Assembly: GCA_022813625.1 (NCBI GenBank)
Contig: JAKLMB010000022.1
Location: 372,001-436,000, forward strand
Length of the DNA stretch: 64,000 nt
Direction: 5' to 3'
Source: Aaosphaeria pasadenensis
Taxonomy: Eukaryota; Ascomycota; Dothideomycetes; Pleosporales
Below, piece by piece: positions 22,458 to 31,554 of the stretch (within the stretch, counting starts at the first letter, position 1; every line of letters starts with the position of its first letter). The position numbers were made by a program, and so were the translations under genes. The notes beneath the pieces were generated by a model. The model had not been told where the DNA came from. It ran no database searches and worked only from the letters and a program-made list of their open reading frames with translations.

Positions 22458-24787
22458 ATGCTTCCTCATCGCTCGCGGTGTCTGAGCAAGAAACTCCGCT
22501 ACCCATGCCTCAACTCCCGACTCTCCTACGCCCCGTTCTCCTCTTCCACCAGGCGCAATGGCTACGACGACACAATAGCCAACCTCAAGATCGGCAAAGA
22601 CACACGCGTGATATTCCAAGGCTTCACCGGCAAGCTCGCCACAGCCAACGCAAAAGAGTCGATAGAATGGGGCACCAACGTGGTGGGCGGCGTCAAGCCT
22701 GGAGGCTCGGGCGAACATCTCGGTCTACCTGTCTTGCCCTCGGTTCGAGCAGCGATGGAGCAATTGAAGCCAGACGCGACGGGTATCTATGTCGCAGCAC
22801 ATCAGGCGCCCGCGGCCATTGAGGAAGCAATTGAGGCGGAAGTCCCGCTCATTGTTGCTGTTGCGGAGCATATTCCAATACACGACATCATGAGGGTGAG
22901 CCAACCCTACCATTGACTTATAACTAGACATGACGATTAAGTCATAGAATAGATACACTCCATGCTTCAGACACAGTCAAAGTCTCGATTAGTTGGCGCA
23001 AACGCTCCTGGCATCATCTCCGCCATTGGCCGCTGCAGAATCGGATTCCAACCTCTGCCCACCTTCTCGCCAGGACATGTTGGAATCGTAGCGAAATCAG
23101 GGACCCTTTCCTACGAAACAGTGGGCTCTCTGACACGTTCGGGCGTGGGTCAGAGCTTGTGTATCGCAGTGGGAGGCGATGTGATTGCAGGGACCAGTTT
23201 CGTCGACGCATTGAAGGTCTTTGAGCATGACGCTGATACAGAGGGTATAATCATTGTTGGAGAGCTTGGTGGCACGTCAGAAGAGGAGGCAGCTGAGTGG
23301 ATCAAGGATTATAAGAAGAGAACCAAGGACCCAAAGTAAGTCTTCCCAAGTCTTCCCTATAGCATTGATTACCCTAGAGCGAGACTGACTCTTCCAGACC
23401 CATAGCTGCAGTCATTGGCGGCTTCCAGGCAGCACCAGGTCGGGTCATGGGCCACGCAGGTGCATGGACTGGACTTGGAGAGGGCACTTCGGAATCGAAG
23501 TGGAAGGCTTTGTCTGACGCAGGAGTCACGATGGTTGACCACCCGGCCAAGTTTGGCGGAGTGATGAAGGAGATTCTGGCCCAATCTGGCCGAGATGTCA
23601 GGAAGATTGTAGGACATCTCTCTCGAGCCCGTAGCATCATACGCCATACTGATATAATCCAGGAACGGTCTGCAGCTCAGGCTCAACAACGTCGCTCATA
23701 TCACACTTCACGCAGTGCATCACGACCCACTGTCCTACCATCCTCCAGTATCTCCACCACCCATCACCAGAAACGTTCCCTACATCTGTCACCCGAACAG
23801 TCCAAGGAACTTCTGAAGTCATACAACATCAAGCTCACCCCACCGCCACCTGACACCGAAAATACCCACTTCGTCGGCATAGACGTAGCCCGCAGCGCCC
23901 GCTCCCCAAGCATCATCGCGGCGCCCACATCCTCCCCATCCCAACTCCCCCACCGCGTTCGCCGCTTCCCCTTCGACTACCGCACCGGACCAACCCAAGA
24001 AGCCATATCCGCCGCCCTCTCTTACCTCCAACTCGACGCGGCCGCCCCCAAAACCAAAGCCCAAACCGCCTCACTGATCACCAACCTCTGGACCCTCTAC
24101 ACCTCGAAAGAAGCCATCACCGCGACCGTCTCCCTCGCCCCCTCCCCCTCACAAGACACCCTCCAAATCTGGAACCCCTACCTCTTCTTCGACGACGCGG
24201 CCTTCAAATCCAACAACCGGCACGCCGACCTCCACGCCCTCCGCGACACCTCCACGCTGCATCCCACCTCCCTCGAAGCCGAAGCCTCCGGCATCGTCTT
24301 CATCCCCCTCGCCTCCCCCAGCACCACCTCCTCCCCACCGCGCAACAACCTCATCGGCACCCTCGTCAACGGCGCGGGCCTCGCAATGAACACCAACGAC
24401 GTGCTGTCCCTCCGCCTCTCCCCCACCACCACCTCCGCAAACTTCCTCGACACCGGCGGAAAAGCGACATCCCAAACCATCTCGACCTCCTTCAAGCTCA
24501 TCCTGCAGGACCCGCGCGTCGCCGTCGTGTTCGTCAACATCTTCGGCGGCCTCACGCTCGGCGACATGATCGCCGAGGGCATCATCCTCGCGTTCAAGGA
24601 GGTCGGCGTCGACAAGCCGGTCGTCGTGAGGATCAAGGGGACGAATGAGGAGGAGGGGAGGAGGATTCTGCGGGAGGCGAGGTTGCCGATCGTCGCGTTT
24701 GATGACTTTGAGGAGGCGGTGAGGGAGGTGGGGAGGTTGGCGGGCGCGGGCGCTGCTGGTGGTGATGGTGATGGGAAGAAGGGGTGA
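22458..24787 (+). CDS. fused succinyl-CoA-ligase-like protein (alpha subunit + degenerate beta subunit)
   Basis: Three exons (22458-22895, 22953-23335, 23398-24787) give 736 residues. Residues 1-35 look like a mitochondrial presequence. Residues 36-340 match the alpha subunit of succinate-CoA ligase: GFTGKLATANAKESIEWG, HIPIHDIMR-IHSMLQTQSKSRLVG (restored by splicing), SGTLSYETV, GQSLCIAVGGD, GELGG, and GHAGAW with the phospho-histidine at about 293. In GANAPG the usual Cys of GPNCPG is Ala. A 50-residue Arg/Ser/His-rich linker follows, then a beta-subunit-like half from about residue 401 (SLHLSPEQSKELLKSYNI) to the end, with LVNGAGLAMNTND near 598, NFLDTGGKAT and VFVNIFGG near 654. The ATP-grasp part between is short and lacks the glycine/lysine-rich AGGRGKG loop, so nucleotide use as in the standard enzyme is doubtful. 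Standard fungi encode the two subunits separately; this is likely a paralogue with altered chemistry. Confidence 0.85.
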
Positions 24788-25754
24788 TGAGGAGATGTAT
24801 GTGGAGCATTTATCGCGTTGGTTTGGTATGTCATAGCATTGGTAGAATAACGAAACTATATCACTATATCAGCTTTAACTCGCATCATGCACAGGACGTA
24901 TCCACCTGGAAACAACTACGCCCCAATGCGTACCAGGTCACCACATTCATCTTGTCTTGCCTTCCAAAGAGGGTTGAAGATACGAATCCGATCGCACAAA
25001 CGAACGGTTATGAAACTCTGACATTACTGTAAAGCACTAACAACGTACAATCCATCCCCCACCCCCTGGGCTCCCGGCCAGACCAAAAGAAGAGAAGAGA
25101 AGATAAAGAAAGAGTAGAAGAGTAGAAGAGTAGAAGAGAAGTAACAGTGGTCTCGAAAGTCCGTGGAATCAAGGTTGAAGGGTTGGTTGAGTGAATAGAA
25201 ACTTAGAATTTATGGAGGATACGGATGGATGAGAGTTTCCGTAATCATGATAGTGGTGATGATGTAGTACGTGGTTGTAGTGTTGTGAAGGTGGTGGATA
25301 GATGATGAGGAGGATCAGGGGATTGGAATTAAATATCTACTTTCGTGTTTCCGAGATGGAGTTTTTGTAACGGCAGGGTTTCATGACAAGTGATAGTGCA
25401 CGTTTGGTTCGCAAGACGGAGGACGGATTGGGGACGATGTCAAAAGGGTGTGGTAAGGTAAGGTGACAAGGCAAAACAAGTGCTATTTCATAAACGCCGT
25501 TTGGGAGGGGTGGGGATGGAATGATTTTAGAGAGGAAATGGAAGATACAAAAAACCACAATCCATTGCGCCGTATACCTAGGCGAATGTAAATGGAGGGA
25601 GGTCAAGATCGTAAGATCGGAATAAAAGGTGTAGTGGTATCGGTTAAAAGACAGAGAAAAGAGGGGGAAATGTATCCAGTGACGAGCCGCATAAGAGAAA
25701 AAGAGACATTTCAGATCATAGAAGCGTACGAGCGTTGTTATCGGCTCTTTGCGC
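24788..25754. other. intergenic between convergent genes; purine repeat
   Basis: About 1 kb containing the 3' ends of two convergent genes. A purine-only repeat (GAGTAGAAGA-type units) lies at about 25088-25140. No coding frame was supported. Confidence 0.55.
25088..25140. repeat. purine-rich tandem repeat
   Basis: AGAAGAGAAG units followed by at least three copies of a nine-base AGTAGAAGA-type unit, in the shared 3' region of two convergent genes. Confidence 0.7.
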
Positions 25755-27317
25755 TTATATGAAATATTGAACAGCGGCACTAAACAGAGTTAGCAAATTG
25801 CGATGCCATCGTTAAAGAATGATCTAACTTACCCAATGGCGGTCATGACTCCTAGTCCAATGAAAGCCTTTACTGTCACCTTTTCTTTCTTCAATCGCTG
25901 CTCTGTTGTGTACGTCCTGGCCTGCTTTGCCGGTCGGTCCTCGGCGGCCTCTTCTGTCTCGTTGTCATCCTTCGAGAGATCCTTGGCCTTCCTCTTGCTC
26001 GATTTAATAGGCTCTACGTCAGAGCTCTGTGCATCGAGCTCTCGTGCTTCCTCAACCATGCGCTTAGCCTCCTCGATCATTTTGGCAGGGTCTTCAGGAG
26101 TGGAAAGCTCGGGATGATCAGCGGGAACATCGATCTTAACATTGGTCGTCGTGGTCTCCACGTCGCCATCCTGCTCGACCGTCTCTTGAATCTCGATTCG
26201 GACCGTCTCAGGCTCTCTGGCCTCGATGTCCTTGACCTCGCCCTCCTTCGCCAAATCCTCGTTGACCGACTCAGACGCAGTGGACTCGGCAGGCGCGGTA
26301 CCGTTTTCGATAACACTCTGGAGAGCGCTCGTTGCGGATAGTGTCTTTGCAGTCTCGAGAATCTCCTCCCCATTGACCGACTCCGGCTTCGCGGCACTTC
26401 GTGTGGTGCGCGCCTTGCGAGGACTTGCGATCTTGCGACCAGGCGTGGCAATCTTGCTGGGGGAAGCCGATCGCGTAGACCTTGCGCGGGTAGAACGGAG
26501 GGCGGAGCTTGGAGGAAGAACAACGGGATGGACGGCCTTTTCGATGTCGAACCTCGGCGGGACCTGGATGTGGGTGTTATCACGGTCCTTGGATCCCTTC
26601 TCGATGGTGCTTGGATCTAGCAGTGCGACAATCCAGCGGCGCATGCCATAGTCTTCGGACAACGCGAGTGCTTCAAGAAATGTGACGTTAGCCGGGTTCG
26701 ATGCGAATGGAAGTCGTTGGCAAATTTACCTTCTTCTGGAGCAATCCAGACGCTACCCGCAACCTCCTCATCTCCTGCGGAAGGAAACGTTTTCTGGAAT
26801 TTGCGCTCTGCCTCCTCTTCTGCTAGGGAAGCCCACGGGAAGGCAGCTTTGAACATGCCTGTCGCGCTGATGTAGCCATCGCTGCTCCGTCGCTGTGTCG
26901 CGTCAGTCGATTCAATGCCTTGCGAAATCGCCACGATTCAATTGCGTACCATCAGGAAGTAAGACTCGGGATATGAGGTCGCGTTCTTTAGTGTAAAGAT
27001 GCCGGAGCCGCCCAAGTCCTTGGGGAGAGGCACTCGGAGATGGGCATAGTCGAACGTACCCAAGTGCTCCGACTTGGTCGCGTTGGAAACCCCGACAGCG
27101 CCGGACTTGACGGCCAGGTTTGTCTGTCCCAGTCGACGTCTCTCGACGAGTATTTCATCTGAAAAGAAATGTCAGCGGGTGCGCGCTCTCGATGACGGGT
27201 GCTCATAGCTGCCTCGCGTGCGGCTAGCTGATGCGCGCGGTGGTACGTACGGGAAGGCGAATGCTCGGCTTCGACGAGGTCGTTGTGCCTCTCGGGAAGC
27301 GGTCTTTTCGCAACCAT
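25755..27317 (-). CDS. Bqt4-like inner nuclear membrane protein with KilA-N/APSES-type domain
   Basis: Five exons (27317-27251, 27158-26950, 26892-26730, 26670-25833, 25779-25755) give 433 residues. After a short N terminus, residues 70-190 form a KilA-N/APSES-like module: GIFTLKNATSYPESYFLM-RRSSDGYISATGMFKAAFPWAS, VWIAPEE-ALALSEDYGMRRWIVALLDP. These junctions are all restored by splicing. A long acidic, Ser/Thr-rich middle with Lys/Arg patches (SPSKIATPGRKIASPRKARTTR) follows. The C terminus is a basic segment then a single hydrophobic stretch ending AIG-AAVQYFI, like a tail anchor. This layout (KilA-N, disordered linker, C-terminal membrane anchor) is that of fission-yeast Bqt4, which tethers telomeres to the nuclear envelope; many filamentous-fungal homologues are annotated only as APSES-domain proteins. 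The last exon is only 25 nt and encodes the second half of the anchor. Confidence 0.82.
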
Positions 27318-29288
27318 ATTGAGAACGTGACTGTATTATTAAGATGAAGTACAACAATTAGATAGAGATGAAGCGCGCAGCGCAAAGGGAGGATGCAAGA
27401 TGGATGGCGACGGGAATGTGGCTTCGAGCGCGCAGTTGGGTAGTACCAGAGGGTAAGCTCCGATGGTGGTTTCGCGCCGTGGAGCGGATTGGCAACTTGG
27501 AACACACAGCGAAGTGGAAGTTGCGAGAGTAGAGGAGGGATGTGTTGATGCGACGATGCAGATGATTGCGCAGGACACACAAGAGCGCGACTGGAATGTC
27601 GTGAAGATGGAGGGGGAGGAAGTTTGAGTGGTGGTAAAGAGAGGAGGAGGTGGACAGGGCAAAGTTCGCGCGCGCAGCTGGCCTGGGGACCATGGACTAT
27701 GTACCCTACACCCTACAGTACCCTACAGGCCACACCTGGTAACGCTCCGTACCTATGAACTATGGACCATGGCCTATCCGACTAATTATGGGACTTACTA
27801 CACAGGTAATCTTAATCCTCACTCGACACTTGTAGTAATAAGTAACACTAATTAATTACTGTACAAGTAGTTTTACTCGAGAGTGCCACGGGGGAAGGAT
27901 TCCTCTCTCATCTCTTCCTCCTCCTATCCAACGAGGGCACGGGATGGGGTACCGTAACGCCCGCCGTAACCCGTACAAGTAACTTACTAGGGCTCACCAC
28001 CACGCCAAGACGTACACGGTATTCGGATGGCTGACTTCCCCAGATCCCTTTTCCTGCTCTTAAGAGACAATCCCTTCGAGTAAGCGGAATTAATGACATT
28101 ACCCTTTCGGGCTTTCATTCAATATCAGCACCGTTCGTGATTCGTCGACCTCAATCTGGGTTTTCTTTTTTCTCTTCTCCATCCTTTTCGCCAGCGCAGA
28201 ACTGTCCAAGAACAACAGTTCTGATGCCGGGATATCCAAAGCGGTTAGTGCACTTCGCGCCCATTTCACGCGAAAAGAGTACCCGTCCATCCCTCTCCTA
28301 CTCATGGCTCCCTTGCGCAGCGCGTCCGATAATGCAGTGCGAACATCGATCAGTGGCATCGAATCAAGGTTTTCATCGAATGTTTTCACAGCCTTCTACA
28401 AGCCCGCATGCACTCCGCATGATGAGAATAGTGCGAGTAAACAAGGTGACATGCCTCTACCTCTCTGTACCTGGGTACACGGTACATACGACAGAGTATA
28501 GGGACTACTTCAGGGGCAAACCCGCACTCTACCAGATACCTATTAGCTAGGTACCTAGGTAGGTTTCCTTCAGTACTAAGTGCCAAATGGAATTAGGCGA
28601 GAGACTTTTTTATCAACCGGTAAATCGGACCTAAACAATAATTGTTCGAGCGCGCTTCCTACTTGTACAAGAGGGAAGCTGGTTTATTTATGTATTTTAT
28701 GCTTGGTAGTTGAACGCTGCTGGTAACTTGTACCTGTACTTGTACTGCGGGGCTCGGTCAATGTTCGGCATCTCCATCTCCATCTCCAATAATTCGAAGT
28801 TACAGTTCAAAGCAGGTTCTCCAAATCAACACCCTCGAGGCCTCGAACATGCGGCAAAACACCTTTTAGAATCTTTTAGTAGCCTCTAGCATCATTAATT
28901 AATTGGCTTTCATAGTAATAGTGGCAAGGGGCCAGCGGGTGACGTGGATCATGCTATCCCAAAATGGCTGCCCTCAAGTGCCTTTTCGAATCGTGGAAGG
29001 GAAGCGGGCTCTAACACAATCCGTCTCAGGAACTCACCAATCAGGTACCGTCACGCTATGGAGGGGCGGTGAATGGATCCCATTGCCCCGCCGCCGTATT
29101 GCTGCTGACCTGCTTCCTGCTGCTTTACTTCTCAATTCCTTTGACAACTTCTTTCTCTCAATCTTTATTACCCATTCCTGATATTGTCAATCAATCACAT
29201 TCACCTCTGCACTTCCAGAGCTTCTTGATATCCATATCCAGTATTCCTTTCCTGCACCATTACCCCACAAACCTTCACGTAGTCCAAC
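27318..29288. other. divergent intergenic region, 2 kb
   Basis: It lies between the Bqt4-like and Rho-GDI start codons. The first 400 bp is CU-rich on the minus strand, a likely leader. A weak minus-strand open frame at 28099-28359 is listed separately. TACCTAGGTA-type palindromic repeats occur near 28545-28562. The Rho-GDI leader is CT-rich from about 29100. Confidence 0.5.
28099..28359 (-). CDS. weak hypothetical small protein
   Basis: An open frame of 86 codons from the first ATG at 28359; the frame is open a further ten codons upstream without an ATG. It reads as a mixed amphipathic protein (VRTALSDALRKGAMSRRGMD, then ALDIPASELLFLDSSALAKR and a KRKKK patch). No domain or family is recognised. 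Composition is protein-like, which is the only support; it could be chance, or a remnant or exon of an undetected gene. No introns or promoter are evident. Confidence 0.22.
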   Translation of the reverse strand: MPLIDVRTALSDALRKGAMSRRGMDGYSFRVKWARSALTALDIPASELLFLDSSALAKRMEKRKKKTQIEVDESRTVLILNESPKG

Positions 29289-30101
29289 ATGTCTGGCGCC
29301 GCTCACCCTGATGATGAGCTCACCCCCGAGCAGACCGCCGGATTCAAGGTCGGCGAGAAGAAGACAATCGACGAGTATCAGCAGCTTGGTAAGTCAATCT
29401 CTTCAATACCATCGTTTCTGCCAAACACGTCGCTACCTTCACTACCATATCGTGCATGTCCTTCACCATGTAATTGACCTTGATCCTGTAGACCAGAACG
29501 ATGAGTCCCTCCGCAAGTGGAAAGAGTCACTCGGCCTCGGAACTGGAAAGAACATTTCCGACCCCAACGACCCCCGCAAATGCATCATTGAATCGCTCGG
29601 CTTGGAGGTTGAGGGTCGACCGGATATCATAATCGACTTGAAGTCGCCCGGCGCAGTCGAAACACTCAAGGACAAGCCATTCGTGATCAAGGAGGGCGCG
29701 GAGTTCCGCATGAAGGTCCATTTCAAGGTCCAGCACCAGATCTTGTCTGGATTGAAGTACCTCCAGGTCGTCAAGCGTGGTCCCATAAGCAGCAAGCACC
29801 AAGAGATGCTTGTAAGTGCACCGTATTTTGGCAATTGCGTCTGGCCAGGTTGCTAACGCTTTACAAGGGTTCATATGGCCCCAGCACAGAGGAGAAGCCT
29901 TTCTACGAGAAGAAGTGTAAGGAGAATTACACGATTTCCTTGAATATACCGAAACTGACCTTCACAGTCGAACCCGATACTGCCCCATCCGGCATGCTCG
30001 CACGTGGTCACTACAATGCTACATCCAAGTTCGTCGACGACGACAACGAGACGCATCTCAAGTTCGAATGGTCGTTCGACATCAAGAAGGACTGGAAATA
30101 G
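29289..30101 (+). CDS. RDI1: Rho GDP-dissociation inhibitor
   Basis: This encodes Rho-GDI, which extracts Rho-family GTPases (Cdc42, Rho1) from membranes and holds them inactive in the cytosol. Exons are 29289-29388, 29492-29811, 29868-29916 and 29968-30101, giving 200 residues, the usual size. The N-terminal regulatory arm (about 60 residues) is followed by the immunoglobulin-like prenyl-binding fold (IIIDLKSPGAVETLKDKPFVIKEG, MKVHFKVQHQILSGLKYLQVVKRG) and the C-terminal motif PSGMLARGHYNATSKFVDDD and FEWSFDIKKDW. The third intron (29917-29967) is 51 bp with GTAAGG and TTCACAG; splicing gives YEKK-FEPDTAPSG, which fits the family, whereas reading through adds 17 codons without a stop. I therefore chose the spliced form. 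Confidence 0.93.
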
Positions 30102-30362
30102 ATGGCAGCGGTCTGACCGGTGAGAGACAGACGAGGGTTATCATAACCGGGGGAAGCATGTGATTGAATCAAAAAGCTTGGAGACAGCACGAATAGAACG
30201 CAAGGAAACGGCCTGAAAATGACGAACTGGACAGCTGCCAAATGGCAGAATGACATGATGTGTAGGTTTCCACCTCACAATACTTGATTGGAATCTGAAT
30301 TCTTTTCTTCCATCCATCACCTGAACGTGCACCATCTTCTACTCTTCGTTTCCATTTCTTTC

Positions 30363-31100
30363 TCATGCGAGTTTCTGCTGAAATCGAAACCACCTTGCTG
30401 CGACCCGCTTGACTTTTACCGTCCGACCCGTCCAGAGACGCTCACTTCCACCCGAGCCGAAACGTCTTGCTGATACGTTGAGGATCGGTACTTCGTCCTC
30501 CCAGGAATCATGATTCTCATGCGTAAAAGAACCTTGCTCCGTGCCTTCCTCCATCGTAGCAAGCGATTCTAACCCTTCCATCTGGTCCATCTCATCATCT
30601 CCATGCATTCGAATGCACTCCACCACCAACAGCTTCGCAACGCCTTCTCTGGAAGCTGCTTCGGCGGCAGCAGCAAAAGTCCTAGACAATCCCTGCGCGG
30701 AATATAACGGCGTGTGAATGTGCAAAGCCAATGGATTTACAATTATAATTCTCGCATTTGCCCCCGTGCTCTCAGGCCGGAAAACTACTCTGCCTTCTTC
30801 AAGTTGCAGTCCTGTCAAGTATGCCAGCAGATGTTGCACAGTGGCACAGAAAACGACTTTGATATGTTTGGCGGTGAGAAGATTTTGCAGTGTAGGTACC
30901 GTCAGCCGTCGAAGTGCTTCTATTTCTTTTGCTTCTTCGGGTTGCAGCTCCGTCAATGCTTCGGAAACTGTGCCTAGGAAAGCTTCCCGAGTGGAACATA
31001 TGATCAGGATCGTGACGCCGGAGTCAGACTGGGTATCGGCAACATGACACAGGAATTCAGGTAGAGTCAATGGAGGAAGTATGATGTTCTTGGTGGACAT
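30363..31100 (-). CDS. uncharacterised fungal protein, single exon
   Basis: A single-exon frame of 245 residues with the ATG at 31100. It begins MSTKNIILPPLTLPEFL and has alternating beta-strand-like hydrophobic segments (VTILIICSTREAFL, IKVVFCATVQHLLAYLTGL, ARIIIVNPLALHIHT, AKLLVVECIRM), suggesting an alpha/beta fold similar in outline to a RecA/Rad51-like or small nucleotide-binding core; no Walker A motif is visible. The segment LYSAQGLSRTFAAAAEAASRE looks like a conserved helix. The C terminus is acidic and then basic (GRTVKVKRVAARWFRFQQKLA). I recall similar proteins in other filamentous ascomycetes as uncharacterised, and do not assign a function. It is tail-to-tail with Rho-GDI, 261 bp apart. 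Confidence 0.7.
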   Translation of the reverse strand: MSTKNIILPPLTLPEFLCHVADTQSDSGVTILIICSTREAFLGTVSEALTELQPEEAKEIEALRRLTVPTLQNLLTAKHIKVVFCATVQHLLAYLTGLQLEEGRVVFRPESTGANARIIIVNPLALHIHTPLYSAQGLSRTFAAAAEAASREGVAKLLVVECIRMHGDDEMDQMEGLESLATMEEGTEQGSFTHENHDSWEDEVPILNVSARRFGSGGSERLWTGRTVKVKRVAARWFRFQQKLA

Positions 31101-31554
31101 TTGAGAGTCTTTTGGATGTTTATGGGTTCCATATGGAGAGTAGGCGCATATAAGATCCTGACTGGTATGATTTTCCGCGCAATACTTTTGAACGGTTGAT
31201 CTGATCGTTCAATAATGTCGGTAGGGTGAAGGTGTATTTCGTACAGTCACATGCATTTGAGATGTGTATGAAGGTATAGATAGTTGAATGAAGGACGATT
31301 GCAAGTAAGCTCCTCGCGTGCTAGCTAGCTCTCGGGCCAGGTTCCCCGTTCGTAGGCAAAGGCAGAACTACCCCACCAGGGCCACCAGTAACCACACCCA
31401 TCAACGCCCAAACCCACAACAGGCACACCGAAGCATCATGCATGTTCAGCACAAATCGTCTTCCCAACCTTGATCAGACTCTGCATAATCCAGAAGCCCG
31501 CTTGCAAGCTCCTTTCCGTACCCGAGTGCCCCCCGGGACCACCACCGGCTCACC
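31101..31554. other. divergent promoter region
   Basis: About 450 bp between two start codons on opposite strands. No TATA box or repeat is obvious apart from a GCTAGCTAGCT run near 31319-31330. It probably serves both flanking genes. Confidence 0.5.
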
